In this document: one piece after another, positions 52,123 to 61,520 of the stretch | How positions within the stretch are numbered: position 1 is the stretch's first letter | Layout: every line of letters begins with the position of its first letter | DNA from: UBA1413 sp964650525 | Lineage (GTDB): Bacteria; Bacteroidota; Bacteroidia; Bacteroidales; Prolixibacteraceae | Direction of reading: 5' to 3' | DNA length: 64,000 nucleotides | Assembly: GCA_964650525.1 (NCBI GenBank) | Contig: CAZYUA010000009.1 | Coordinates: 1 to 64,000, forward strand | Translations under genes and position numbers: made by a program | Notes under the pieces: model-generated | The model's input: only the letters and a program-made list of their open reading frames with translations | Database searches by the model: none | What the model was told of the DNA's origin: nothing

Positions 52123-52824
52123 ATGAATATCTTTTTCCTTCCGGATGTGGGCTCAGGCGAAGCATCGCTCAATACAGAGGAATCTCATCATGCTGTCAAG
52201 GTTCTACGGCTGAAGCAGAACGATGTATTAAGGGCTGTGGATGGGATCGGAAATTGGTATGAGGCGGTCATCATTCATCCGGATCCCAAAAAATGCAGGC
52301 TGAAAATTCTCAGCGTCGCCCGTGAAGCAGGGAAGAGTCCTTACCACCTGCATCTTGCCGTCGCCCCAACGAAAAACAGTGAGCGTACGGATTGGTTCCT
52401 AGAGAAAGCTACAGAAATAGGAATCAGCGAGTACACCCCGTTACTGACCTGCCGTTGTGAACGCCAGCGTGTCAACCGGAACCGTCTTCTCCATGTGGCC
52501 ATCGCTGCCATGAAACAGTCGCATAAAGCCTATCTTCCACAAATTCATGACCCTCTGTCATTTGAGTTATTCGTTTCCCGAACTTATAGCGGACAGAAAT
52601 ATATTGCCCATTGCCAACCCGGAGAAAAACCGCACTTAAAAAGTTTGCTGGTTCCTGCCAAACAGGTATTGGTTCTGATAGGACCGGAAGGCGACTTCAC
52701 CCCTGAAGAAGTTGAGCAGGCCAGGAAGAACGGTTTTCTCGAGATTTCGCTGGGCCCCTCACTTATGCGTACCGAAACAGCCGCCCTCACTGCCTGCCTG
52801 ACCGTTTATCTGGGCAATTACTGA
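52123..52824 (+). CDS. rsmE: 16S rRNA m3U1498 methyltransferase RsmE
   Basis: A 233-residue SPOUT methyltransferase. The N-terminal PUA-like part contains ESHHAVKVLRLKQND. The C-terminal knot has GPEGDFTPEEVEQA and ISLGPSLMRTETAALTA, the SAM-binding signature of RsmE. It methylates U1498 of 16S rRNA in the 30S subunit. Length and motifs are normal. Confidence 0.93.
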   Translation: MNIFFLPDVGSGEASLNTEESHHAVKVLRLKQNDVLRAVDGIGNWYEAVIIHPDPKKCRLKILSVAREAGKSPYHLHLAVAPTKNSERTDWFLEKATEIGISEYTPLLTCRCERQRVNRNRLLHVAIAAMKQSHKAYLPQIHDPLSFELFVSRTYSGQKYIAHCQPGEKPHLKSLLVPAKQVLVLIGPEGDFTPEEVEQARKNGFLEISLGPSLMRTETAALTACLTVYLGNY

Positions 52825-52891
52825 CCTCCGTACGAAAATTACCTCCCCGGAATGGTACTTGCTTTGAATTATCCCGTTTACTGAGGTATTC

Positions 52892-52961
52892 TCAGCGACT
52901 CCCGGGTTCTGTGAGTCTTGTTTCAGCGACTCCCGGGTTTCGAGATAAGTTATTATCTTTG
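52892..52961 (+). promoter_or_regulatory. Promoter with two upstream direct repeats
   Basis: TCAGCGACTCCCGGGTT occurs at 52892-52908 and again at 52923-52939, 31 bp apart. TATCTTTG at 52954-52961 fits the -7 element TAnnTTTG. The arrangement suggests paired activator or repressor sites for the DUF4159 gene and the genes following it. Confidence 0.5.
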
Positions 52962-53093
52962 CCCTTTACGATGGTAACGGTTCAGTGTTTTGATCCTGCT
53001 TAGGTATCCTGCCGGGATAACTTCCGTAACGCGGTTTTCACCGTACCGGTGGTTGCCTCCGGGAACGCACGGATGATCAAGGTGGTTACGACT

Positions 53094-53750
53094 ATGATTC
53101 ATAAACTAGGTTTTCTTTTCCTGCTGCTGATCACTCAGCCCCTCAGCGGGCAGAACACTTCGGTCCGCATTGCGTTGCTGAAGTACGGGGGAGGCGGTGA
53201 CTGGTACTGCGATCCTACTGCGCTAACCAACCTCATCGCTTTCTGCAACCGTGAAACAGCCACCAACATCTTCACAGAGTACAGCACGGTCGAAGCGGGA
53301 AGCAGCGATATTTTCAACTTTCCGTTTGTCCACATGACCGGTCATGGAAATGTCGTCTTCTCCGACAACGATGCCCGCAACCTCAGGCTCTATCTGGAAG
53401 CAGGCGGATTTCTGCATATCGACGATGATTACGGGCTGGATGTGTTTATCCGTAGAGAAATGAAAAAAGTATTCCCTGAAAAAGAGTTTCTGGAGCTTCC
53501 TCCTGACTACTCTCTTTTCAGGCAAAAGTTTCCCTTTCCCGACGGATTGCCAAAAATCCATGAACACGACAATAAACCGCCCCAGGCTTTCGGAATCTTT
53601 ATCGGAAACCGCCTGGTTTGCTTGTACACCTACGAATCCGATCTCAGCGATGGCTGGGAAGATATCGAAGTACACAACAATCCTGAGGAAGTAAGGCTTA
53701 AAGCCCTTCGGATGGGAGCCAACATTCTCTCCTTTGTGTTCAATCAATGA
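53094..53750 (+). CDS. Secreted DUF4159 protein
   Basis: A 218-residue exported protein with a signal peptide (MIHKLGFLFLLLITQPLSG); this start at 53094 is preferred over 53049. The DUF4159 body contains KYGGGGDWYCDP, FVHMTGHGNVVFS and GGFLHIDDDYGLD, a class I amidotransferase-like fold without a clear catalytic triad. Function unknown; it often stands near housekeeping genes in Bacteroidota. It is 18 bp from the agmatine deiminase gene. Confidence 0.8.
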   Translation: MIHKLGFLFLLLITQPLSGQNTSVRIALLKYGGGGDWYCDPTALTNLIAFCNRETATNIFTEYSTVEAGSSDIFNFPFVHMTGHGNVVFSDNDARNLRLYLEAGGFLHIDDDYGLDVFIRREMKKVFPEKEFLELPPDYSLFRQKFPFPDGLPKIHEHDNKPPQAFGIFIGNRLVCLYTYESDLSDGWEDIEVHNNPEEVRLKALRMGANILSFVFNQ

Positions 53751-53768
53751 CAGCCATTTCTCCGGCAC

Positions 53769-54890
53769 ATGACAAGCAACGATGTAAAAAACATACAATT
53801 CCCGGCCGAATGGCACGAGCAGGACGCCATCCTCCTGACCTGGCCTCATGCCGGAACGGATTGGGCTCCTTACCTGGAGGAGGTGGAAGAGACCTATGTC
53901 GGAATCACCCGTGAAATCCTCAAGGAAGAAAGGGTGGTTATCGTTTGCCCGGAACCGGAAAGGCTTATCCGGCGTTTTTCCGGGGAAGAACGGGAACAGC
54001 TCATCCTTTGCAGGGTTCCGTCGAACGACACCTGGAGCCGTGACCACGGACCGCTATGTACCCGAAACAACGGCACACCTGTACTCAACGATTTCCGTTT
54101 CAACGGTTGGGGGAACAAGTACCATGCGGTGATGGATGACCAGATAACCGGAAAGCTTTTTCAGAACGGCATCTTCCTGCCGGAAGTCCGGCACTGTGAA
54201 ATTCCCGGCTTCGTACTCGAAGGGGGCAGCATCGACACCGACGGTGCCGGCACACTGCTCACCACTTCAACCTGTCTGCTCCATTCCGGCCGGAACGGGG
54301 CCATGACAAAACCGGAGATCGAGCGTATTCTCCATCAGTACCTGGGCGTCACAAGGATATTATGGCTGGATCACGGGCATCTCGACGGCGACGATACCGA
54401 TGGTCACATCGACACCCTGGCCCGTTTCTGCGATGAGGACACCCTCTGCTATATCCGCTGCAGCAGGCCGGAGGATTCCCATTCAGAAGAACTGGGAAAA
54501 ATGGAGTCGTGCCTCAGGAACTTCCGCACCCGCAACGGCCAACCCTACCGGCTGGTCCCCCTGCCCCTCCCCTCACCGGTTTATAGTGATGAAGGCCGAA
54601 GATTGCCGGCTACCTATGCCAATTTCCTGATCCTGAACAATAGTGTCCTGATGCCTGTCTATGGCTTACCGGAAGACAGAGAAGCCCTGGCAATCCTCTC
54701 CCTGACCTTCCCTGGCCGGAGAATTACCGCCATTGATTGCCGGATCCTCCTGGAACAAAACGGATCCCTTCATTGTATGACCATGCAGATACCGAAAGGA
54801 TTTTTACGGATGGTGTCTCCGGCAATTACCGGCACCCGGGCAGAGACTGGACCTATGCCAGATTCGTGTAACCACCTGGCTTCAGGATAA
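53769..54890 (+). CDS. aguA: Agmatine deiminase
   Basis: A 373-residue member of the peptidyl-arginine/agmatine deiminase family that converts agmatine to N-carbamoylputrescine. Motifs are EWHEQDAILLTWPH at the start, NDTWSRDHGP, the catalytic HGHLDGDDTDGHID and the nucleophile Cys336 in SLHCMTMQIP. The C-terminus runs about 28 residues past the usual end near the Cys, with a low-complexity tail. The next gene codes for the second pathway enzyme, which supports the function. Confidence 0.88.
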   Translation: MTSNDVKNIQFPAEWHEQDAILLTWPHAGTDWAPYLEEVEETYVGITREILKEERVVIVCPEPERLIRRFSGEEREQLILCRVPSNDTWSRDHGPLCTRNNGTPVLNDFRFNGWGNKYHAVMDDQITGKLFQNGIFLPEVRHCEIPGFVLEGGSIDTDGAGTLLTTSTCLLHSGRNGAMTKPEIERILHQYLGVTRILWLDHGHLDGDDTDGHIDTLARFCDEDTLCYIRCSRPEDSHSEELGKMESCLRNFRTRNGQPYRLVPLPLPSPVYSDEGRRLPATYANFLILNNSVLMPVYGLPEDREALAILSLTFPGRRITAIDCRILLEQNGSLHCMTMQIPKGFLRMVSPAITGTRAETGPMPDSCNHLASG

Positions 54891-55002
54891 AAATTAAAAC
54901 CATGCCCTATATATTCTTTCCGGGAAAATACCGTGATCAGGAAAAAACAGGAAACAGCCGATATAAAATGGATAGTACCAGGCACTCAAAGAATTCAATG
55001 CC

Positions 55003-55905
55003 ATGACTACAAGAAAGATCCGCACAGCACTGGTCCAACAGCAAAATGGCGCCGACAGGGAAATGAACAGGCAACGGCTGAAAGAAAAAGCCGGACAGGC
55101 AGCCAGGGAGGGAGCTGATCTGGTGGTATTCCAGGAACTTCACGACACCCTCTATTTCTGTCAGACTATGGATCCGCGCCACTTTGACCTTGCAGACACG
55201 ATTCCGGGGCCTTCAACAGCCTATTATGCTGAAATAGCCCGTGAAAATGGGATTGTCCTGGTCACCTCTCTTTTTGAGCGGAGGACTGCGGGACTGTACC
55301 ACAATACAGCCGTGGTGTTTGAAAAGGACGGCACCATAGCCGGATATTACCGAAAAACACACATTCCCGATGATCCGGGCTACTGCGAAAAATTCTATTT
55401 CACACCCGGAGATACGGGATTCCGGCCTATTCAGACATCGGTGGGCAAACTGGGTGTGCTGATATGCTGGGACCAATGGTTTCCCGAAGCCGCCCGGTTG
55501 ATGACCCTGCAGGGTGCAGATCTCCTGGTTTACCCGACAGCTATCGGTTGGGATAGTACCGATACAACAGAGGAAAAACAGCGACAACTGGAAGCCTGGA
55601 TCACTGTCCAGCGGGGACACGCCATAGCAAACGGGCTGCCCCTGGTCGCTATCAACCGTGTCGGAACCGAAGCCGATCCCTCCGGCCAGACTTCCGGGAT
55701 CCATTTCTGGGGCAACAGCTTTGCCTGCGGCCCCCAGGGGGAAATCCTTACCAAAGCACCTGCCGGAAACGAAGAAATCCTGGTTGCCTTCATAGACCTC
55801 GACCGCAGTGAACAAGTCCGCCGCATGTGGCCTTTTCTCCGTGACAGGAGAACAAATTGCTATCCGGACATTACAAAAAGGTACATCGATAAACCGTTAT
55901 CATAA
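55003..55905 (+). CDS. aguB: N-carbamoylputrescine amidase
   Basis: A 300-residue nitrilase-superfamily amidase that hydrolyses N-carbamoylputrescine to putrescine, CO2 and ammonia. The catalytic triad is visible: Glu45 (VVFQEL), Lys118 (YRKTHIPDDPG) and Cys155 (LICWDQWFPE). The C-terminus (IDLDRSEQVRRMWPFLRDRR) is typical. With aguA it completes the agmatine route to putrescine. Confidence 0.92.
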   Translation: MTTRKIRTALVQQQNGADREMNRQRLKEKAGQAAREGADLVVFQELHDTLYFCQTMDPRHFDLADTIPGPSTAYYAEIARENGIVLVTSLFERRTAGLYHNTAVVFEKDGTIAGYYRKTHIPDDPGYCEKFYFTPGDTGFRPIQTSVGKLGVLICWDQWFPEAARLMTLQGADLLVYPTAIGWDSTDTTEEKQRQLEAWITVQRGHAIANGLPLVAINRVGTEADPSGQTSGIHFWGNSFACGPQGEILTKAPAGNEEILVAFIDLDRSEQVRRMWPFLRDRRTNCYPDITKRYIDKPLS

Positions 55906-55927
55906 ATTCATTAAAAGTTCCTATACC

Positions 55928-56413
55928 ATGAAAAAATTTCTGATTATTCTGGCATTTACAACTTTCGTCACGTTTACCGCATCTCCTCAAGACTACAAAT
56001 CCGCTATCGGAATGCGCCTTGGATACTCCAATGGTCTGACATTCAAACACTTCCTGGAATCAGACAAAGCTGCTGAAGTTTTGCTGACATCACGGTACGA
56101 AGGGTTCAACATCACCGGTCTTTACCAGATCCACGGCAGTCTGCTTGGCATCAACGGATTAAACTGGTATTATGGTTTCGGAGGCCATTTCGGTTCCTGG
56201 CACGGCAATGCCAAATTCAACCATTACAAAGACCCGGACCGAAACTACAGAGTCCTAGGGGTGGATGGCATCCTGGGAGCAGAGTACAACTTCGGGGCTA
56301 TTCCCTTTTGTGTAAGCCTCGATTACAAACCGGGATTCAACATTACCGGGGGGAGTTATTTCTGGCCTGACGAGTTTGCCCTGTCGATCCGGTATGCCTG
56401 GGGAAGCCGTTAG
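55928..56413 (+). CDS. Small outer-membrane beta-barrel protein
   Basis: A 161-residue protein with a signal peptide (MKKFLIILAFTTFVTFTAS) and alternating aromatic strands (GMRLGYSNGLTFKHFL, WYYGFGGHFGSWHG, SLDYKPGFNITGG) ending AWGSR. This is the pattern of a small outer-membrane barrel. The start at 55928 is chosen because an upstream extension overlaps aguB and lacks signal character. Function unknown. Confidence 0.75.
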   Translation: MKKFLIILAFTTFVTFTASPQDYKSAIGMRLGYSNGLTFKHFLESDKAAEVLLTSRYEGFNITGLYQIHGSLLGINGLNWYYGFGGHFGSWHGNAKFNHYKDPDRNYRVLGVDGILGAEYNFGAIPFCVSLDYKPGFNITGGSYFWPDEFALSIRYAWGSR

Positions 56414-56498
56414 AACTCATGGGGTTCCTTTACTGATCCTTTGCGAGTGCTTGCTTGCTGCTTTTTCTGACATGTCGAAGTCTGATCCTGTCAGCAAA

Positions 56499-57788
56499 TT
56501 ATTCAGCCGTGTACCAGTCGATCATACGGCGTATAGCTAGCTGGCAAACCTGGCAAAACTGGTCCGATGTAGTGCTTTTCATCCGGCAATCCTGCATCGG
56601 GCTGAAAATCCCCCCGGCCGTATAACCTCCGCCTTCAAAGGCACCCACGACTCCCTTATACCGGGGAGTCCGGGGAGTCGGCACCGGGACATCTTCAGAA
56701 ACCAACTGCTTCCATTTCGATCCGAAATCCTTTAAGGTGGTGAGATTAGACTCCCAAGGCTCGATGTCCAGGTTGTAATAATTCTCGTACGACACCTCTG
56801 ATTCGTAGTATTCGTCTCCCAGCCCTGCAAAAGCATGTCCAAACTCATGGGCCAGCACTTGGGGCGTTAGGGCATGTCCGGCAGAACATACGGTGACCAG
56901 GTTGTAAAAGCCACCGCCCCCGTAACGTTCCGTGTTGACCAAGACGACCAGCTGATCCCAGGGGGTGCAGGCTGCAGCATCATACACCGTTTTCATGTCA
57001 CTGGTGGTAAGATACCGGTCCGTATCGAAGGTATAAAAAGTGGAATTAAACCGGGTATTACGGTAAACATGTTCTCCCGGCAGGTCCGTACCGGTTTCTT
57101 CAGAGGGCGTCCAAACTGCCGTAACATTAAACCTGTTCCGCAATTCAGAAAATGGAGTCACGGAAAAAAGAGCCCCGCACATCCTTTCCGCATCCCTCCG
57201 GAATGTCTCCCTGTCCTTCCTGCCATACCCCTCAGCAAGAAATACAAGGTCGATATGGTTTTCGGGGGTGCCATTGCGGAGGATCTGTATCGTATCGTTA
57301 TCCTCCGGTTTTTCCTTCAGAATGAAATAATCAGCCGGGTCAATCAAAACTGATAAAACAGGAAGGTAATCTCCGTCGCGGTTCCTTTGTTCCAGGCAAA
57401 GGTTTACCTTCTCCTTTGGAAGGGGGAAAAACAGAGCCTGGTAAAATGTCTTTTCCTTCACTTTGGCTTCGGCTGTGGTCTGCCACTCCTGGAAAAGAGT
57501 GCAGAAACCCCTGCTGAACAATTTCCGGCCCGACACGACCTCTGTAACATGATACCGGAATGTACCGTATCCGGATGTATCGGTAAGATTTACCCTGGAT
57601 CCCGCCCAGAAAGGTTCAACGCGCACCTGTACGGGATAGACGGTCATGGTCTCATGATTTCCGGCCAGGATAAAGTCAAACCGGAGGCAATTCCCGTGAA
57701 AAAAATGATCGAAACCTTCCTTGGAAAAGCTCTCCAATCCTGATAAAATGCCGACGCACAAGAGACAGAACCTGAAGTATTGGCTCAT
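56499..57788 (-). CDS. M64-family metallopeptidase
   Basis: A 429-residue secreted peptidase of the M64 (IgA peptidase-like) family. After a signal peptide and an N-terminal beta domain, the catalytic domain contains DLVFLAEGYGRKDRETF and the zinc motif HEFGHAFAGLGDEY (HExxH with a downstream metal ligand). C-terminal CRMKS and FCQVCQLAIRRMIDWY are typical. The start at 57788 is preferred because it lies beside the divergent promoter. It is probably periplasmic or extracellular; the substrate is unknown. Confidence 0.85.
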   Translation of the reverse strand: MSQYFRFCLLCVGILSGLESFSKEGFDHFFHGNCLRFDFILAGNHETMTVYPVQVRVEPFWAGSRVNLTDTSGYGTFRYHVTEVVSGRKLFSRGFCTLFQEWQTTAEAKVKEKTFYQALFFPLPKEKVNLCLEQRNRDGDYLPVLSVLIDPADYFILKEKPEDNDTIQILRNGTPENHIDLVFLAEGYGRKDRETFRRDAERMCGALFSVTPFSELRNRFNVTAVWTPSEETGTDLPGEHVYRNTRFNSTFYTFDTDRYLTTSDMKTVYDAAACTPWDQLVVLVNTERYGGGGFYNLVTVCSAGHALTPQVLAHEFGHAFAGLGDEYYESEVSYENYYNLDIEPWESNLTTLKDFGSKWKQLVSEDVPVPTPRTPRYKGVVGAFEGGGYTAGGIFSPMQDCRMKSTTSDQFCQVCQLAIRRMIDWYTAE

Positions 57789-57793
57789 TTTAT

Positions 57794-57801
57794 TAAATTT
57801 G
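57794..57801 (+). promoter_or_regulatory. Promoter element of the mscS-like gene
   Basis: TAAATTTG matches TAnnTTTG and lies 30 bp before the ATG at 57831. It falls downstream of the alternative upstream start at 57780, which argues for the 57831 start. Confidence 0.5.
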
Positions 57802-57830
57802 CCGGTAAATATAAAACTTTTGTTTTCAAC

Positions 57831-59141
57831 ATGATGCATGATTTATACCTATATCTCCTTGGTGTATTGAGGAATGCCCAGTTTTCTCAGCCTTATGCGA
57901 AACCGCTGGCTGCCCTGATGGTGATCGCAGCTATCCTGATTGTTGCCTGGGTCCTCTATTCCCTGGCAAAATTCATCCTGGCAAAAGTCATTGGGAAAAT
58001 TGTTACCAAAACCCGAAGTGACTGGGATGATATCCTGCTCAGGAAAAAGGTATTCAGCTACCTGGCTCATCTGATTCCGGCCTTTTTCATCTATCACAGC
58101 TGCCATTTTGCCTCTCCCGGGGGGATGCTGCTGATCGGGGAGGCTGCCGGGAACGGTACGGTAGGGATGGACGACTACTATACCTTCCTCGGTCCGTTCC
58201 TGTTAGCTCTTACCAAACTCTATTTCGTAGTTGTGGTTAGCGCAGTCCTCTCCACCTTTCTCAATGCAGTCAATGAAATCTATCAGTCAACCCCCTACGC
58301 ACCTCACCGGTCGATTAAGGGCTACATCCAACTGGGCAAAATTGTTATCTATTTTTTCGCTGCCATTGTCTCCGTATCGGTCCTTATCGGTAAAGACCCC
58401 TCCGTGCTGATTGCCGGTTTGGGAGTGATGGCAGGAATTCTGTTACTGGTCTTCAAAGATACCATCCTGGGGTTTGTGGCTTCCATACAACTATCGGCCA
58501 ATAACATGGTAAAAATCGGGGATTGGATAGAAATGCCGGCCCATGGAGCCGACGGCACAGTCACCGATATCACTCTCAATACGGTAAAAGTCCAGAACTG
58601 GGATAAAACCATTACTACCATCCCAACCTATGCACTGGTTTCAGAGTCTTTTACCAACTGGAAAGGCATGGAAGAATCGGACGGACGAAGGATTAAGCGT
58701 TCTGTATCAATCGATATCAACACCATACAGCCATGGACTCCTGCCATCCGGGAAAATGCACTGAAGTATTTACCGGTCCGCGAGTATTTGTCTTTCAGGA
58801 ACAAGGAAGAGGAAGCTTCCGGAACCACCTCTTCTGATGCGGAGCCGCTGGTTACCGGTGATCCGGGCTACACGAATCTTGGTATTTTCAGGGATTACCT
58901 CAGTTTCTACCTGAGATCCAACCCCCTGATCAACCAGGAGATGACGCTGCTGGTAAGGCAATTGCAGTCGACCGAGAAAGGTTTGCCCCTCGAAATTTAT
59001 TTCTTCTCCCGTGAAAAAAAATGGCCTGCCTATGAAGCGGTGCATTCCGGTGTTATTGAACATATTTTTGCCGTAGCTCCCGCTTTCGGGCTGATGATTT
59101 TTCAATCCCCGGCAGGCAGCGACTTGCGCCGTGGGCAGTGA
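57831..59141 (+). CDS. MscS-family mechanosensitive channel
   Basis: A 436-residue membrane protein. Four or five hydrophobic segments precede the MscS pore region (ILLLVFKDTILGFVASIQLSANNMVKIGDWIEMP), followed by the beta domain (GTVTDITLNTVKVQNWDKTITTIPTY, shown in part) and a long cytoplasmic tail. It opens under membrane tension to release solutes. The start at 57831 follows a TAAATTTG promoter. It is divergent from the M64 peptidase gene. Confidence 0.88.
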   Translation: MMHDLYLYLLGVLRNAQFSQPYAKPLAALMVIAAILIVAWVLYSLAKFILAKVIGKIVTKTRSDWDDILLRKKVFSYLAHLIPAFFIYHSCHFASPGGMLLIGEAAGNGTVGMDDYYTFLGPFLLALTKLYFVVVVSAVLSTFLNAVNEIYQSTPYAPHRSIKGYIQLGKIVIYFFAAIVSVSVLIGKDPSVLIAGLGVMAGILLLVFKDTILGFVASIQLSANNMVKIGDWIEMPAHGADGTVTDITLNTVKVQNWDKTITTIPTYALVSESFTNWKGMEESDGRRIKRSVSIDINTIQPWTPAIRENALKYLPVREYLSFRNKEEEASGTTSSDAEPLVTGDPGYTNLGIFRDYLSFYLRSNPLINQEMTLLVRQLQSTEKGLPLEIYFFSREKKWPAYEAVHSGVIEHIFAVAPAFGLMIFQSPAGSDLRRGQ

Positions 59142-59246
59142 AAAATCCGTCTGGATGACTGTGCGGCCTTTTAAACCTTCACTTCTGATGATCTGGAATA
59201 ATTTCGGGTTTTATGGTGGCGAAGGTTATGATTTACAGTTTTTTTT

Positions 59247-59254
59247 TAGCTTTG
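59247..59254 (+). promoter_or_regulatory. Promoter element of the lrp-like gene
   Basis: TAGCTTTG matches TAnnTTTG, in an AT-rich stretch about 90 bp before the start at 59347. The leader between them has no evident structure. Confidence 0.5.
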
Positions 59255-59346
59255 TAAATCAATATGTAAATGTTCCCCAGTGAATCCGGGTTATAAAAAT
59301 TGATGCCGGACACCGGGATTACCATTCAGTAACTAAACATACAGCA

Positions 59347-59829
59347 ATGAATACGAAAGAAAATTCGGACATAGCACCGGAAATTGATGCGTTGGACGAG
59401 AAAATACTGAAACTGATCACCCGGAATGCCCGGATCCCATTCCTGGAAGTGGCCCGCGAATGCGGCGTTTCGGGAGCTGCCATCCACCAGCGTGTTCAAC
59501 GTTTACTGAATATCGGTGTGGTGTCCGGCAGCGAATTCATCATCAACCCCCAGAAACTGGGATATAATACCTGTGCTTACATGGGCATCTATCTGGACAA
59601 GGCCAGTAACCACAAGAAGGTAGTCCAGGAGCTCACCAAGATCCCTGAGATTGTCGAATGCCATTACATCACCGGGCAATATGCCATTTTTGTTAAAGTG
59701 CAGACAAAAACCAACAGGCATCTGAAGACTCTGATCGATGAAGAGATCCAGATTATCGACGGTATCTCCCGCACAGAGACCTTTATTTCGCTCGAAATGG
59801 AATTCAAGCGGCAGGTTCCGGTGAAATAA
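59347..59829 (+). CDS. Lrp/AsnC-family transcriptional regulator
   Basis: A 160-residue regulator. The N-terminal winged helix reads LDEKILKLITRNARIPFLEV, then CGVSGAAIHQRVQRL. The RAM ligand-binding domain follows (AYMGIYLDKAS, VECHYITGQYAIFVKV). It forms oligomers that sense amino acids or related metabolites. It is convergent with the decarboxylase operon. The target genes are unknown. Confidence 0.92.
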   Translation: MNTKENSDIAPEIDALDEKILKLITRNARIPFLEVARECGVSGAAIHQRVQRLLNIGVVSGSEFIINPQKLGYNTCAYMGIYLDKASNHKKVVQELTKIPEIVECHYITGQYAIFVKVQTKTNRHLKTLIDEEIQIIDGISRTETFISLEMEFKRQVPVK

Positions 59830-59901
59830 GTGCTGACCGGGATTACAGGCTACGGACTGCCTGTCGTTTCCCTTCTGACATACGGAATGGTCAGCCTGTG
59901 G

Positions 59902-61065
59902 TCAGCCGAGGAAGCTGAGCAGGATTCCGGCAGCGACTGCACTGCCGATAACCCCTGCCACATTGGGCCCCATGGCATGCATCAGCAAGTGGTTGGTTTT
60001 GTCGTACTGCAAACCGATCACCTGAGATACCCGGGCACTGTCGGGTACCGCCGATACCCCAGCGTTACCGATCAGCGGATTGATTTTATTCCCCTCTTTC
60101 AGGAAGAGATTGATGATTTTGACAAACATAACTCCCCCGAAGGTGGCAATGATAAAGGATACCGCTCCAAGGATAAAGATCCCTACTGATTTTCCTGTCA
60201 GGAAAGTCGTTGCCTGAGTGGAAGCACCCACCGTAAGCCCGATCAGAATGGTCACTATATCGATAAGGGGTCCTTTAGCAGTATCGGCAAGCCTTTTTGT
60301 CACAGTGCTTTCCTTCAGCAGGTTTCCGAAGAAGAGCATTCCAAGCAGGGGAAGGCCGCTGGGCACCAGAAAGGTTGTCAGCAACAGACCGCTGATAGGG
60401 AAAATGATTTTTTCCACTTTGGAAACAGCACGGGGAGGCTTCATCCTGATCAGACGTTCCTTTTTTGTGGTGAGTAATCTCATCACGGGAGGCTGGATTA
60501 CCGGTACAAGGGCCATATAGGAATAGGCTGAGACGGCAATGGCCCCCATCAGATCAGGCGCCAGTTTGGAAGAAAGGAAAATGGCAGTTGGGCCATCGGC
60601 ACCGCCGATGATACCGATTGCACCGGACTCTGCCGGACTGAAACCCAGAGCCAGGGCTATGGCATACGCCCCGAATATTCCCAGTTGGGCAGCCGCCCCA
60701 ATCAGAATCAGCTTCGGATTGGATATCAACGCCGAAAAATCGGTCATGGCCCCAATTCCCAAAAAGATCAGCGGAGGATAAACCCCCTGCAAAACCCCAA
60801 AGTAGAGATAGTTAAGCACACTGCCAGACTCATAAACCCCGATTTGATACCCGGGTGCAAAGGCAATATTCCCTACCAGCATTCCAAAACCTATGGGAAC
60901 CAGCAACATAGGTTCATACTCCTTGGAAATAGCCAGGTATATAAAAATCAGACCAATGGAAATCATGATCAAATGGCCTGCGGTCAGGTTGGCAAAAGCA
61001 GTAAAGGAGAGAAACTTCTCCAAATGCTCCAGCACAAAACTGAAAAATCCTCCGGAATATTCCAT
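59902..61065 (-). CDS. Na+-translocating decarboxylase beta subunit
   Basis: A 387-residue membrane subunit of the oxaloacetate/methylmalonyl-CoA decarboxylase class. The conserved segments IGFGMLVGNIAFAPG, GIIGGADGPTAIFLSSKLAP and the C-terminal GPNVAGVIGSAVAAGILL carry the Na+ and carboxyl-transfer sites. It decarboxylates carboxybiotin and pumps Na+ outward. It is the last gene of the operon, 3 bp from the biotin carrier gene. Confidence 0.92.
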   Translation of the reverse strand: MEYSGGFFSFVLEHLEKFLSFTAFANLTAGHLIMISIGLIFIYLAISKEYEPMLLVPIGFGMLVGNIAFAPGYQIGVYESGSVLNYLYFGVLQGVYPPLIFLGIGAMTDFSALISNPKLILIGAAAQLGIFGAYAIALALGFSPAESGAIGIIGGADGPTAIFLSSKLAPDLMGAIAVSAYSYMALVPVIQPPVMRLLTTKKERLIRMKPPRAVSKVEKIIFPISGLLLTTFLVPSGLPLLGMLFFGNLLKESTVTKRLADTAKGPLIDIVTILIGLTVGASTQATTFLTGKSVGIFILGAVSFIIATFGGVMFVKIINLFLKEGNKINPLIGNAGVSAVPDSARVSQVIGLQYDKTNHLLMHAMGPNVAGVIGSAVAAGILLSFLG

Positions 61066-61068
61066 ATT

Positions 61069-61512
61069 TTATTCTCCTATTACAATCAGGACATCCCCTT
61101 CCATCACGGCATCCCCCTTGTGTTTGAGGATGGAAGTGACTTTTCCGGGTTTGTCAGCTTCGATATTATTTTCCATTTTCATGGCTTCCAGAACCAACAA
61201 TTTTTGCCCAAGTTTAACCATGTCGCCTTCACGCACCAAAACTTCCAGAATCACTCCCGGCAGCGGCGACTTTATACTTCCTGCACCTTTAGGCGAGTCA
61301 GGCCGGCTGGTTTTAGCTAGGGACGGAACAACATCGGTGGAGGGCACCGCTACCGTTCTGACCAATTTGGGTGTTTTCGTAGGTTTAATGTCCCTGTTTA
61401 CTTCTACAAAATATTTCGTTCCATTCACCTCGATTTCTGCCACATTGTCCTCTATACTAAGGACTTCCGTCTCGTACTGATTGCCGTTTATTGTAAATTT
61501 GAACCGTTTCAT
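61069..61512 (-). CDS. Biotin carboxyl carrier protein
   Basis: A 147-residue carrier. A linker rich in Pro/Thr precedes the biotinyl domain with SPLPGVILEVLVREGDMV and the biotin attachment motif LEAMKMENN. It shuttles the carboxyl group between the carboxyltransferase and the membrane beta subunit. It lies between the OadG-like and beta-subunit genes. Confidence 0.92.
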   Translation of the reverse strand: MKRFKFTINGNQYETEVLSIEDNVAEIEVNGTKYFVEVNRDIKPTKTPKLVRTVAVPSTDVVPSLAKTSRPDSPKGAGSIKSPLPGVILEVLVREGDMVKLGQKLLVLEAMKMENNIEADKPGKVTSILKHKGDAVMEGDVLIVIGE

Positions 61513-61520
61513 ATTCCGCG

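Noticed and set aside
56467..56494. CTGACA/TGTCAG hairpin between the convergent OMP and M64 genes
   Set aside because: The stem is only 6 bp with a 16-bp loop and no T-run; this could occur by chance.
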